The notes: a model not told the origin generated them from the letters alone. Counted from the stretch's first letter, positions 19,143 to 28,278 are shown. The stretch is DNA of 64,000 bases from Phyllobacterium trifolii (GCF_014192095.1 NZ_JACHXN010000013.1:62001-126000), one strand, 5' to 3'. A program made the numbers and translations.

Positions 19143-20537
19143 TCAGCGGCCGTCGGGCGTGCGCAGGCCGATCCACTTGTCCTTCACAGCGTCGTAATGC
19201 TCCTCAGGATGGTATTCCGCGACCTGCAAGCCGATTTGGCCCGGGTTTAGGCGCCCAACGGCCAGGAGAACGGCGTAGCTCGCCACGACACTGTCACGTT
19301 CAGCTTGCGCGAGGCTAACCTGTCCGGTCAACACATCGGCTTGGGCATTCAACACGTCGAGTGTCGTGCGCTGGCCCACCTTGCGTTCTTCGATGACGCC
19401 GTTCAAGGCGAGTTCCGCGGCCGCAACCACTGATCTCTGAGCAACGATCTGCGCTTTCGCCGATTCCATTGTCGAATAGCCGTTGGCGATCGCCTGACGG
19501 ACAGCGTCGCGCTGTACATCAACTTCGATGCGCCGCTGTCCCAACGTTTCCTTGGACTGGCGAACCAGAGCCGATGTCCTGCCGCCGCTATAGATCGGGA
19601 TCGTCATCTGGATCCCGGCTGAGGCCGATGTCGAGTCCGTGGTGTTGGTGCTCAGTCCGCCCTCGAAGATTTCATCGCGCGTAATCGATCCCTGGAGGCC
19701 GACCTGAGGCAGGAGCTGACCTTCCTGCGCCTTCACGTTATATCCAGCTGCATCGACGGCATATTGTGTAGCCAGGATCGCCGGATGATTGTTGGCGGCG
19801 ATGCTGAATGCCTGATCCATTGATCGCGGCAGTGATTTCGAGGCCATCGCCGCGGCCTTAAGGCGGCCAGGCTCCGCGCCGACAATCTGAATATAGACAG
19901 CTTCGGCATTCTTTTCGTCGGATTTCGCAGCGGCTAGCGTTGCGATGGCAGAGGCTTTGGAAGCCTCGGCTTGCGCAACGTCCGTACGCGTTCCCTCGCC
20001 CACATCGAAACGTGCCCGTGCGGCGCGCAACTGTTCGTCGAGGAACTCAAGGTTTTTCTGCCGCAGGATGACGATCTGACGGGTGAGGTAGACGTCCATG
20101 AACGCCTGTGCGGCTTGAAACAGAGTGTTCTGTTCGCTGTTGCGCAGGTTTTCACGCGCGGCCAACACCTGTGTCTTTGCAGAAGCCACATTGTTCTTTG
20201 TGGTGAACCCGTCGAACAGCAGCTGGTTCACGGTGATGCCGAACGTCCCTTCGTCAGTGCGTCCATGAACACCGCCATCAAGCCGGCGCCAGGTCGACGT
20301 CAAAGACGCGTTCCCGTTTATGGTCGGACGATACGCCGATTTTGCAACCGCAACACCTTCGTCGGTGACGCGTACGCCGGCCCTGTCCGCATTGACGGTG
20401 GAGTTTCTCTCGTAGGCCTTTTCCATTGCCCCGAATATTGTCTCAGCCATTGAAGGCGTAGAGGTTAGTACCGTGGCTGACAACAGCGCTGCGGTTAATA
20501 ATCGCTTGCCCGCTATGAACACTATAAACCCCTTCAT
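19143..20537 (-). CDS. tolC: TolC-family outer-membrane efflux/secretion channel
   Basis: TolC trimers form the outer-membrane duct for type I secretion and RND efflux. The 464-residue protein has a signal peptide (about 1-31, 'PSMAE'), two repeated OEP-type halves of long coiled-coil helices, and hallmarks such as 'YRPTINGNASL' and 'QVGLQGSITRDE'. The 'RTDVAQAEA' and 'TTLDVLNAQADVL' helix motifs occupy equivalent places in the two halves. Length matches TolC/BepC of Rhizobiales. It follows pcm on the same strand. Confidence 0.93.
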   Translation of the reverse strand: MKGFIVFIAGKRLLTAALLSATVLTSTPSMAETIFGAMEKAYERNSTVNADRAGVRVTDEGVAVAKSAYRPTINGNASLTSTWRRLDGGVHGRTDEGTFGITVNQLLFDGFTTKNNVASAKTQVLAARENLRNSEQNTLFQAAQAFMDVYLTRQIVILRQKNLEFLDEQLRAARARFDVGEGTRTDVAQAEASKASAIATLAAAKSDEKNAEAVYIQIVGAEPGRLKAAAMASKSLPRSMDQAFSIAANNHPAILATQYAVDAAGYNVKAQEGQLLPQVGLQGSITRDEIFEGGLSTNTTDSTSASAGIQMTIPIYSGGRTSALVRQSKETLGQRRIEVDVQRDAVRQAIANGYSTMESAKAQIVAQRSVVAAAELALNGVIEERKVGQRTTLDVLNAQADVLTGQVSLAQAERDSVVASYAVLLAVGRLNPGQIGLQVAEYHPEEHYDAVKDKWIGLRTPDGR

Positions 20538-20678
20538 TCTCTCAATATTCCGACCGAACCATTCGGTTCGACAGTATGCCTTAGATAACTATCAATTCCC
20601 GGGTTGGCCACAGCGGCATTTCCTAAAATGCAAACAAAGTGGCCGACCGTTGCACTTTTGTCTCATATGCAGCGGGTT

Positions 20679-21335
20679 TCAGAACTCGAACTCGGCTATT
20701 TTTTCGAAGCCGGGGAGCGCTTTGACCGCAGAATTGAATGCACGGCGTCCCGAAACGATTCCGTCGTTTTTCACGTAAATCATTGATTTTCCAGAGTTTC
20801 CCGCCCCCTCAACAACTACGAGTCTTCCGCCGTTCTTCAACTGATCAAATAATGACGCAGGAACGTGATCAACGCTACCCTCAATTAGAACTACATCATA
20901 GGGCGCTTCGGAAGCGTGGCCGCCTTGGAGCGGCGCATTAACCACGACGACATTATCGAACCCGAGGCTCGCGAGATTCGAGACCGCCTGCCCCGCAAGT
21001 TCGGCGTCACATTCGACCGCCACGACCGAACGCGCGACCCGCGACAGGACCGCCGAGGAATAGCCGGTGGCACATCCGATATCGAGCACGGCGTCTTCCG
21101 GCTGAATGTTGGCGAGCTGCGCCATCTTGGCGAAAGGCGAAGGTTCCATCAGATAACGGCCATCCGCAACAAGGACGTCATCATCGATATACGCGAGAGG
21201 CATGCGGAAACTTGGCACGAACTTCTCGCGCGGCACGTCAAGAAAAGCCTGGAGCAAGGGTTTGTCGGTCACATCAGTCGTGCGCAACTGATTGTCGACC
21301 ATCTTGATCCGCAGGTCTTCAAAATTCAGCGTCAT
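20679..21335 (-). CDS. pcm: Protein-L-isoaspartate O-methyltransferase family protein
   Basis: SAM-dependent enzyme expected to methylate isoaspartyl residues in damaged proteins. The 218-residue protein has 'MVDNQLRTTDVTD' (12-24), the motif I SAM-binding loop 'LDIGCATGYSSA' (84-95) and 'VVVVNAPLQGGHASEAPYDVVLIEGSV' further on. The family core is intact, though the Rhizobiales version is shorter and diverged at the post-I region relative to E. coli Pcm, so the exact substrate is less certain. It lies immediately upstream of tolC. Confidence 0.85.
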   Translation of the reverse strand: MTLNFEDLRIKMVDNQLRTTDVTDKPLLQAFLDVPREKFVPSFRMPLAYIDDDVLVADGRYLMEPSPFAKMAQLANIQPEDAVLDIGCATGYSSAVLSRVARSVVAVECDAELAGQAVSNLASLGFDNVVVVNAPLQGGHASEAPYDVVLIEGSVDHVPASLFDQLKNGGRLVVVEGAGNSGKSMIYVKNDGIVSGRRAFNSAVKALPGFEKIAEFEF

Positions 21336-21677
21336 GGTCTACAAGCTCTCTTCAAGGCACCCGCAACGCAAAGCGCTTGCAAGCGCGTGACATGCTCCTG
21401 ACGATCGGTACGGACCTTACGGCCTTTATGGTTACCCATCCGTGACCAGAAGCGATAATTATCAGAGGATGTGGCAAAAATTTCCATCAGCGTCAATGAA
21501 TGACTAACGCCGCACGCGGCTGCCGCTTCCGATAATTTTCCGATGCGGCATCCGCGCACCACCCTGTGATAGTTCTTTTAACCCTAGGGTTAATCCGGGA
21601 TTGAATAGATTGGCTGCACCTGTCATTCTATACTTGCAGATGGGAGTCGTTCTGCGAACGGTAGGAATGCAAAGCAG
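21336..21677. other. Intergenic region between pcm and the GGDEF gene
   Basis: Divergent promoter region of about 340 bp. On the minus strand an open frame ends with a TGA overlapping the pcm ATG; from its last ATG it would encode 35 basic residues (starting MGNHKGRKV). No ribosome-binding site of note or known family supports it, so it is not called as a gene. Confidence 0.4.
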
Positions 21678-22229
21678 ATGATTGAGATCAAGGGATTCAA
21701 TGACTTCCCTATAAGCCAGGATGAGCTGACCGGGCTGGCGGACAGAGCTGCACTTGAAGACCATCTCGATAGTCTTTGTGGTTCCTATGCCCAGAGTGAC
21801 TTCGATGACCGCCTGCAATTTGCTATTCTTTGTATTGATCTCGACGGTTTCAAGAAATTCAACGATCAATACGGACGCGCCGAAGGCGATAGTCTTTTAA
21901 AGCTTGTAGCAGATCGCCTGCAATCATGCCTGCGCAAGAATGATGTTGTCTATCGCATGGGGGGTGATGAATTTGCCATTGTCCTGTTGCAGGCGACGTC
22001 CAACGAGGTAGCCAGCGTTGCCGACCGTATTATCGGATCGGTGTCGCAACCCTATGATCTCGGCGGTCCCGAGCCCGTGGCCATCAGCGTCACGATTGGT
22101 GCTGCCCTCGCACCGCGTGACGGCGATACGCCGGAAAGCCTGCTCTGGTGCGGCGATGCTGCGCTCTATATCGCCAAGAAGGCCGGCAAAGGCGTCTATC
22201 GCCGATATTCCGAGCGGCGTTCCAGCTAG
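21678..22229 (+). CDS. Single-domain GGDEF diguanylate cyclase
   Basis: Predicted enzyme making cyclic di-GMP from two GTP. The 183-residue protein consists of a GGDEF domain only: 'DELTGLADR' (15-23), 'CIDLDGFKKFND' (52-63), the intact active site 'GGDEF' (95-99) and an inhibitory I-site 'RKND' (86-89) at the usual distance, so product feedback is expected. No sensory domain or membrane helix precedes it, which is unusual; activity may depend on dimerisation through another factor. Near a sulfotransferase and an autotransporter, but no direct link is shown. Confidence 0.88.
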   Translation: MIEIKGFNDFPISQDELTGLADRAALEDHLDSLCGSYAQSDFDDRLQFAILCIDLDGFKKFNDQYGRAEGDSLLKLVADRLQSCLRKNDVVYRMGGDEFAIVLLQATSNEVASVADRIIGSVSQPYDLGGPEPVAISVTIGAALAPRDGDTPESLLWCGDAALYIAKKAGKGVYRRYSERRSS

Positions 22230-22282
22230 CCTCTCCTCGTTGCTCGGGTCAGGCCGCCGTCCTGGCCTGAATATCAACGGCC

Positions 22283-22915
22283 CTAAAATTCATATTCGAA
22301 TTTCTCGAGATCTCTCTTCCATATCTGCTCGACGAGCTTTCGCTCGACCGGCGTGTAATACTCCTGATAGGCACCGCGCTTGCTGGCATTCTTGCGGGTG
22401 AGTTCCGGCGACTCGTCCAGGTCCAGCCGCGTGATGATATCGGCGAATGCCTCCTCCATCTGTTCGAAGCGGTAGACCTGGTCCACCAGCAGCTTGCCGT
22501 CGAAATCGCACAGCATCGAGCTTTGATCGCGGGGCCGCCACAACGCGCGGCGGCGCTCCTGGCGCAGGAAATCCGCAAAACTCTGCTTCTGGGCGTCTTT
22601 GTGGCGATGGTGATTGCCCTGCCCTCGCACGAAAGCGTAGCGCGAGACAGCGAGATCATAAGGGTTGCGCACAAGTCCGAATTTGAAGGCCCCTTCGAAG
22701 AAAGGGCGTGGCAGTTTCAGCTTTGCCCAGCGCACCGAGGCATGCGGGCCGAACTGAATGTCGACATCTTCCGCGACAGGCAGGTGCGACAGAAGTCGCC
22801 GCCATTGGCCGGACGCCTTCTTCACGGCATAGGGGCGCAGCGCCCGCTTCAACGCTTGACCACCGGTCTTTGCAACATGGACAAAGATAAAATTTTTCTC
22901 GACAGAAACGAACAT
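22283..22915 (-). CDS. Sulfotransferase family protein
   Basis: Predicted PAPS-dependent sulfotransferase of the family that modifies carbohydrate chains (sulfotransferase family 2-like). The 210-residue protein begins with 'FIFVHVAKTGGQALKRAL', the P-loop-like 5'-phosphosulfate-binding motif, and has 'FGLVRNPYDLAVSRYAF', the 3'-phosphate-binding motif with Arg and Ser. The start at 22915 has an AAGGTGG ribosome-binding site. The acceptor is not known; a surface polysaccharide or glycolipid is a fair guess. Convergent with the GGDEF gene. Confidence 0.82.
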   Translation of the reverse strand: MFVSVEKNFIFVHVAKTGGQALKRALRPYAVKKASGQWRRLLSHLPVAEDVDIQFGPHASVRWAKLKLPRPFFEGAFKFGLVRNPYDLAVSRYAFVRGQGNHHRHKDAQKQSFADFLRQERRRALWRPRDQSSMLCDFDGKLLVDQVYRFEQMEEAFADIITRLDLDESPELTRKNASKRGAYQEYYTPVERKLVEQIWKRDLEKFEYEF

Positions 22916-23482
22916 CCACCACCTTCTCAAGGATCGCGGTCCACACGATGATGCAATTTTGTAGGTGCAGTCGTCCGCCAGGAAGGCCGAACTCAGTATA
23001 AAGCGTCAACCAGCCTGCAATAGACCGATACAGAAGCAGTCTTGAACGCAGACCATCGGCAAGCGAGATATGAGGACAGCCCCCTCTCACGTTCTCTAGT
23101 CTGCGCAACGGCGCTCGTAAGCTTGTCCCCTACATATTGCATGGCATTACCCCCAGGAAAGATGCCTATAGACGAAAGTATGACACCTTCTGAACTCACG
23201 TCAAGAAACCTATGGGCTGAATGTCATGGCAACCGAGCGAACGATGAACCGACATCGGCATTTGGTAAGATCTACCAATCTTCATAACCACCGTCGCTGG
23301 CTTGTCATGTTTTGCGAGTAGTTCTGACGGGAGCGCGCATTCAATTTCGTGTTGCCGCGAAGCAACCCAGAGAAGAAATAGCTAATCACACAACGATGTG
23401 ATCACAACTGTCGGTTGCAGGTGCGGTCGAATCGCGCGTAGTACTTTCGAGCTATTTTGGGGCAGACCATTCGGGGGCGATC
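22916..23482. other. Non-coding region upstream of the autotransporter
   Basis: About 570 bp with no recognisable gene on either strand. Short open frames are present (for example 22993-23199 minus and 23042-23287 plus), but none has a known domain. It separates two divergent genes and should contain both promoters. Confidence 0.45.
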
Positions 23483-25234
23483 ATGGGCGGCAAAGCCGTT
23501 GGAATTCTATTTACCAGCAAGAAAAAACTGCTGGCGGGCGCCTGCTCGGTCGCACTGGCGATGGGGTGCCTGCTGCCGTCACCGGCATCGGCTGCGACCT
23601 ATCTCGTTAGCAACGATGCGCAGCTGCGGGCAGCAATCACTGCCGCAAATGGCGATGGCGATCCGAATGCTGTGATCCGGATGACTGCTGCGTTCACTAT
23701 CGGGGTGTCAGCGCTACCAACCCCAACCAAGCCCATGACCATTGACACACAGGGTTTCACCAGTAGGCCATTGCGCTTCGACGGGCTGGGCGCGGACGTG
23801 ACGCTTGTTGGAACGTTCGTGGGAGCCGCCGGTACCGTTGGGGAGCGTGGTATCAATATTCAGAGCCAAGCATCTGTCATTAACAACGCATCCATCACAG
23901 GAGGTGATGGCGGCGGGTCAAGTCAATCGGGCGTCGGCGCCAACCTTACTGCGCAAGCAACATTGGTCAATAACGGTACGATTCGCGGCGGCAGCTCTGG
24001 GGCCGGAGCTGCTGGTGGCGGCGGCGCGCAGGTCGCCGATGGCTCCACCGTGATCAACAACGGTCTCATGCAGGGCGGTGACGGCCAAGGCGTTGTTGGC
24101 GGCGTTGGTGTCTTCATGATCGCCAGTCCTCTGCAAGCCGCGAGTACCTTGGTCAACACGGGTACTATCCGGGGCGGCAACGATGCTACCGGCGTCAACG
24201 CCGGCAACGTGGGTGTCCGTGCACAAGGGAAACGCCATACGATCATCAATTCCGGCATCATAGAGGGCGGGGATCGCACCATCGGCATTTTTTCAACAAG
24301 CGGCGGCCTGCAACTGACGAACAGCGGAACAATACGCGCTGGCGCCGGCGGAACGACCGCGATCCAGGTTACCGGCGCAGCTACAGTAGACTTGACCCTG
24401 GAGCTGCAGGCAGGTTCAGTGATCGAAGGCAATGTGCTCGCCAATGCCACATCGGCCGCAGACATCTTCCGCCTCGGTGGCGCGGCAAACGACATCTTCG
24501 ACGTTTCTGCCATCGGCCCGCAGTACCAGAACTTCGATACCTACGAGAAGACCGGCGCCAGCACCTGGGCGCTGACCGGCACGGGCACGGCCGTCACTAA
24601 CTGGAATATTCAGGACGGCACCCTGCAGGTCGGCAATGGCGGCACCAGCGGCAGCGTCATCGGTAATCTCACCACCGCGAGTGCCGGGACCCTCGCCTTC
24701 AACCGCTCCGACACATTCAGCTTCAACAATCTCGTTCTCGGCACTGGCACGATCAGCCAGATCGGCACCGGCACGACGATCATGACCGCCGACAATTCCG
24801 CCTTCGCAGGCAGCACCACGATCAAGGCGGGCACGTTGTCGGTGAACGGCATCCTTGGCGGGACGGTGAATGTTCAGACAGGCGGGCGCCTGCAAGGCAC
24901 TGGCCAGGTCGGCACAACGACGAGCGACGGTACGATTGCGCCCGGCAACTCGATCGGCACACTGACGATCGACGGCAACTACACCGGCAATGGTGGCACG
25001 CTGGTCATCGAGTCCGAGCTCGGCGGCGATGCCTCGCCCACTGACCGGCTTGTCGTCACCGGCGACACCGCGGGGGCGACGAGTGTGCGGGTGACCAATC
25101 TTGGTGGGACCGGCGCACAGACGGTCGAGGGCATCAAGATCGTCGACGTCGGTGGCGCTTCCAACGGCGTCTTTTCGCTGCTGGGTGACTATGTGATCGC
25201 TGGGCAGCAGGCTGTGGTGGCGGGTGCGCGGTGA
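23483..25234 (+). CDS. Autotransporter passenger region (5' part of a frame-split gene)
   Basis: Type V secreted passenger. The 583-residue product has a long signal peptide (about 1-38, cleaved near 'ASAATYLV'), a beta-helix of repeated 'NNGTIRGG' / 'NTGTIRGG' / 'NSGTIRAG' turns (about 130-290), and C-terminal autotransporter-associated strand repeats ('TTIKAGTLSVNGILGGTVNV', 'GTIAPGNSIGTLTIDGNY'). It stops at the conserved 'LLGDYVIAGQQAVVAGA' stretch, just where the linker to the barrel should begin. The beta-barrel follows in the -1 frame with a 4-bp overlap (GTGA). Without the barrel the passenger cannot reach the surface, so this is probably a pseudogene. Confidence 0.8.
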   Translation: MGGKAVGILFTSKKKLLAGACSVALAMGCLLPSPASAATYLVSNDAQLRAAITAANGDGDPNAVIRMTAAFTIGVSALPTPTKPMTIDTQGFTSRPLRFDGLGADVTLVGTFVGAAGTVGERGINIQSQASVINNASITGGDGGGSSQSGVGANLTAQATLVNNGTIRGGSSGAGAAGGGGAQVADGSTVINNGLMQGGDGQGVVGGVGVFMIASPLQAASTLVNTGTIRGGNDATGVNAGNVGVRAQGKRHTIINSGIIEGGDRTIGIFSTSGGLQLTNSGTIRAGAGGTTAIQVTGAATVDLTLELQAGSVIEGNVLANATSAADIFRLGGAANDIFDVSAIGPQYQNFDTYEKTGASTWALTGTGTAVTNWNIQDGTLQVGNGGTSGSVIGNLTTASAGTLAFNRSDTFSFNNLVLGTGTISQIGTGTTIMTADNSAFAGSTTIKAGTLSVNGILGGTVNVQTGGRLQGTGQVGTTTSDGTIAPGNSIGTLTIDGNYTGNGGTLVIESELGGDASPTDRLVVTGDTAGATSVRVTNLGGTGAQTVEGIKIVDVGGASNGVFSLLGDYVIAGQQAVVAGAR

Positions 25235-26148
25235 TCGCCCAAGGCGATGGACCGGGAACGCCCGAGGCTGCACCTTTGCCTTCCGAAGGCGGCACGGCCA
25301 CCATTGATGCCGGGGCCATATGGGCGCGCATCGATGGCGCGCATTCGCGCGTCGATCCTGACCGCTCTACCACGCAGGCAGAATATGATTACAACACGTG
25401 GAGGTTGCAGTCTGGCTTTGACGGCAAGCTCTACGAAAACCAGTCTGGCACCCTAATGGGCGGCGTGACGTTCCAATATGGCGAGATTTCAACCGACGTT
25501 TCCTCCCTGTTCGGCAAGGGTTCCATTGACACCGACGGCTACGGTTTTGGCGGCACGCTGACCTGGCTTGGTCAGAACGGGTTCTATGTCGACGGGCAGA
25601 CACAACTCAACTGGTATGACAGCGATATTACCTCGGACACGCTCGGCCGTAGCCTGACCGACGGCAATGACGGTTTCGGCTATGCGTTGAGCCTCGAAAC
25701 CGGCAAGCGGATCGTCGTCGACGAGAACTGGTCGATCACGCCGCAAGCACAGCTGGCCTATTCCAATGTCGATTTTGATGACTTCACCGATCCATTCGGC
25801 GCGGACGTTTCGCTCGACAAGAGCGACAGCCTGAAGGGACGCCTCGGCGTCTCCGCCGACTACCAGAATGCATGGCAGGACAGTTCGGGCAGGATGGCAC
25901 GCAGCAATGTCTACGGGCTTGCCAATCTCTATCACGAATTCCTCGATGGTTCCGAGGTTGACCTTGCCGGCGTCAATTTCGCCAATGAGAGCGATCGTAC
26001 CTGGGGCGGCGTCGGCGCTGGCGGGTCATACAGCTGGGCCGATGATAAATACGCGCTCTATGGCGAGGTGTCGTTGAATACCAGCCTGAGCAACTTTGCC
26101 GACAGTTACAGCGTCAATGGAACGACGGGTTTCAAGGTGAAGTTCTGA
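25231..26148 (+). CDS. Autotransporter beta-barrel region (3' part of a frame-split gene)
   Basis: The 305-residue frame encodes an autotransporter beta-domain (12-strand barrel that translocates the passenger), from 'TIDAGAIWARIDG' and 'YDYNTWRLQSGFDGKLYEN' to the canonical C-terminal 'GFKVKF' with terminal Phe. It begins at a GTG overlapping the passenger stop and has no signal peptide of its own. The usual linker segment between passenger and barrel (with a DWYLRS-type motif) is missing, which suggests a deletion of roughly 50-70 codons plus loss of frame. It could not be exported alone. Confidence 0.8.
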   Translation: MIAQGDGPGTPEAAPLPSEGGTATIDAGAIWARIDGAHSRVDPDRSTTQAEYDYNTWRLQSGFDGKLYENQSGTLMGGVTFQYGEISTDVSSLFGKGSIDTDGYGFGGTLTWLGQNGFYVDGQTQLNWYDSDITSDTLGRSLTDGNDGFGYALSLETGKRIVVDENWSITPQAQLAYSNVDFDDFTDPFGADVSLDKSDSLKGRLGVSADYQNAWQDSSGRMARSNVYGLANLYHEFLDGSEVDLAGVNFANESDRTWGGVGAGGSYSWADDKYALYGEVSLNTSLSNFADSYSVNGTTGFKVKF

Positions 26149-26318
26149 CAATCATCCGAAAAGCGCGGGCCGGACAACATCCGGCCTGTCGATGTAGGCC
26201 AAAGTCAAAGCCGCCCCAAATCGTAGATGATTCAATGATGGCTGTTGACGCGAAGCGGACGCTGCCGCACCTAAAATTTAGCAATAAAATCAGCTACTTG
26301 TATGGTAAGATCTGTGAA

Positions 26319-26392
26319 TGGAGGCCTCGCCCGGAATCGAACCGGGGTGCAAGGATTTGCAGTCCTCTGCGTAACCACTCCGCCACGAGGCC
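26319..26392 (-). tRNA. tRNA-Cys (GCA)
   Basis: A 74-nt cloverleaf on the minus strand: acceptor GGCCTCG pairs with CGAGGCC, discriminator T, encoded CCA. The anticodon loop is CTGCAAA, giving anticodon GCA, and the T-arm carries GGTTCGATTCC. Confidence 0.96.
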
Positions 26393-26567
26393 TCAACATC
26401 AAAATAGCTAATGAAATTAACTACTTATGGAAGTGACGAAATTTCATTCCGAACAGCGTCACTTGCGGCATTCCGAATAGCCGTTTTTGTTTTGTGCCGC
26501 AATACGTAAAATGAGAAGCCACAAACAATAGTAACTGTCTCGATGTCGCTGGTAAGGACAGAAGCGT

Positions 26568-26816
26568 TCAGCCTTTGTCCTTGTCCGATGCGAACCAGCC
26601 GCTTTTCCAACGACGGCCGAGCTTCACTTCGATCTGACGGCGTTTACGCCGTACCAGCGCCGAATCCTGTGAAAGGACGACCAGACCGAGCGGGACCATC
26701 CAGAAACCGAGAACAGGCAGGAAACCGAGCGCACCGCCGGCAACCAGAGCTCCGCCAAGCGTGCGACGCATCGCCACCGATTGTGGAACGGGTATATGGC
26801 GGCCAAAAATGCGCAT
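26568..26816 (-). CDS. Small conserved-looking membrane protein
   Basis: An 82-residue protein with one or two hydrophobic segments (about residues 15-45: 'GGALVAGGALGFLPVLGFWMVPLGLVVLS'-like, split by a Pro turn) followed by a strongly basic tail ('RRKRRQIEVKLGRRWK'). It is probably an inner-membrane protein with a cytoplasmic basic end. The ATG at 26816 has an AGGAAG ribosome-binding site; the frame is open 44 codons further. I recognise similar short proteins from Rhizobiales but no function. It lies between the two tRNA genes. Confidence 0.65.
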   Translation of the reverse strand: MRIFGRHIPVPQSVAMRRTLGGALVAGGALGFLPVLGFWMVPLGLVVLSQDSALVRRKRRQIEVKLGRRWKSGWFASDKDKG

Positions 26817-27053
26817 ATGCCGGCGCTTCCTGTGGCCGTGATGCGCGGAATTCGCTTGGTTTTCCTTATCTTTCGGGTCTTCAGACAAAAATCTTCTCTT
26901 TCGATTGAACCATATCCAGAGCCGGATGTAGGAACGCCTTCGCCCCATGTCATCATTCTGTTATGCACATAAGTCGAAAAAAAGCGAAATGGTCCTTTGC
27001 AAAAGCGAAACCCTTTTGCTATAGGCCACTTCGCTGATGAAATAAGCAGCTAT

Positions 27054-27128
27054 TCCCCGGTAGCTCAGTGGTAGAGCAATCGGCTGTTAACCGATCGGTC
27101 GCTGGTTCGAATCCGGCCCGGGGAGCCA
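27054..27128 (+). tRNA. tRNA-Asn (GTT)
   Basis: A 75-nt cloverleaf: acceptor TCCCCGG pairs with CCGGGGA, discriminator G, encoded CCA. The anticodon loop is CTGTTAA (anticodon GTT), and the T-arm carries GGTTCGAATCC. It borders an accessory region and an integrase-like remnant. Confidence 0.96.
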
Positions 27129-27129
27129 G

Positions 27130-27219
27130 TTAAATCAAAGGCTTAGCGAGAAATCGCTGAGCCTTTTGCTTTTCAAGGCCCTTCTGGGCAACGTTTGGGG
27201 CAACATTGTACAAACCCAA
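27130..27219 (-). pseudogene. Integrase-like C-terminal remnant abutting tRNA-Asn
   Basis: Read on the minus strand, the DNA beside the tRNA encodes '..GLYNVAPNVAQKGLEKQK' followed by a short tail and a TAA one base from the tRNA 3' end. This looks like the C-terminus of a tyrosine integrase whose gene reads toward its tRNA attachment site. A stop lies in frame about 35 codons upstream and no catalytic part is found, so only a vestige is left. The same DNA forms the tRNA terminator, so the resemblance could be partly accidental. Confidence 0.4.
27136..27178 (+). terminator. Rho-independent terminator after tRNA-Asn
   Basis: A hairpin AAAGGCTTAGCGA / TCGCTGAGCCTTT with a GAAA loop is followed by TTGCTTTT, eight bases downstream of the tRNA. 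Confidence 0.85.
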
Positions 27220-27705
27220 ATCCATCCCCACTGATCACAGAGGTGCGGCAATACTGGCGTCGACAATCGTTTTTTCAAGGTCAAAAGGGAACGCTGTTGC
27301 TTTTTCGAGGAAGACAGCGACCATCTCAGTATTGAAGCCAATGTTAAACACACCGAGTCAAACCTTCGAATCCGAAAAACTGACGATTTCGTTTTTCCCG
27401 CGAGTGAGGACATTCCCTGGGCAACTACGGTAAAATCTTCATCAAAATAGAAGAAACGATGTCTGAAACACCCGAGGAAACCCGCCTACCCTTCCCACAT
27501 GGAGAAGCCCCGGCTGGCCTTTTTGAACACACTGCATGCATGAAGGCTGCAAGTCGTGGGCACCGTTCGGATTTGACAAGCGCTATGACCTGGAACGGAA
27601 TTAACCTCCTCGGCACAGTCAACCAGAATCATTAAATTTGTAATGGCTCGCGTAGCTGAAGATTCAGGGACGACAATTATACTTCTTAAAAAGCGGAGCA
27701 ATGTA
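27220..27705. other. Region without a confident gene after tRNA-Asn
   Basis: About 490 bp. One short plus-strand frame (27459-27635, 58 codons, starting MSETPEE) is open but has only a weak ribosome-binding site and no known family. Other frames look like decayed DNA. Confidence 0.4.
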
Positions 27706-28278
27706 ATGGCTGGACCAGGAACATCATTCGGCAAACGAGTCCGGACGGATGCATTGTCGAGTCCGTTGCCAGCCATTCCAAGTGAAGTTCGGATCAGCGA
27801 TGAGGCACGCCATCACAAGCGGTCAGCGCCGGATGATAAGAAGACCAATTGGACGGTCTTGAGAAAGATTTGTGGCGTGTTTTACATTCTCGCCGTGACA
27901 GTAATCGTAGTAGCCTTGTTTGAGCGAGCGGACAAAACGCCTAGCCAGCTCGTCGAGACTGCGCGATCAAATGCAGCCAAAGCGGTAACACAGGCCGCCG
28001 AGGCTAGAAAGGTAGCTTGCGCCAAAGACTACTCCGCTATGGCGTTCGCAATGGCACAGGGCGAAGTAACCAAGCGCTTGGCCTCACCATCGAGTGCCTC
28101 CTATCCAGTGCTTGAATCCAAGACACAGCCGTTGGGTGATTGTCTCTATCGGATCAAAGCCGTGGTGGACAGTCAGAACGGCTTCGGTGCTATGATACGA
28201 ACGCCATGGAGCGGAATGGTCGAATATCAACCTGTCGATGGAACATGGCAGGTTAAATCGTTGTCGATCGGCAGCTAG
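27706..28278 (+). CDS. Hypothetical single-pass membrane protein
   Basis: A 190-residue protein with a hydrophilic N-terminus (1-45), one membrane helix (about 55-75, 'ICGVFYILAVTVIVVALF') and a periplasmic-type C-terminal domain with two cysteines ('VACAKDYS' and 'GDCLYRIKAVVDSQNGFGA'). The last part, ending 'VDGTWQVKSLSI', resembles the small secreted domain of proteins that sense or bind at the envelope, but no family is named. The ATG at 27706 has a GCGGAG ribosome-binding site. In the accessory stretch after tRNA-Asn. Confidence 0.65.
   Translation: MAGPGTSFGKRVRTDALSSPLPAIPSEVRISDEARHHKRSAPDDKKTNWTVLRKICGVFYILAVTVIVVALFERADKTPSQLVETARSNAAKAVTQAAEARKVACAKDYSAMAFAMAQGEVTKRLASPSSASYPVLESKTQPLGDCLYRIKAVVDSQNGFGAMIRTPWSGMVEYQPVDGTWQVKSLSIGS

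Noticed and set aside
21332-21458. 35-codon ORF ending on the pcm ATG
   Set aside because: Only the ATGA overlap supports it; no ribosome-binding site, homologue or domain is known.
22993-23199. Minus-strand ORF upstream of the sulfotransferase gene
   Set aside because: No domain or clear ribosome-binding site; likely chance in an intergenic region.
25200-25260. Programmed -1 frameshift joining passenger and barrel
   Set aside because: No slippery heptamer or strong downstream structure is visible, and the usual linker is missing, so a deletion is the simpler reading.
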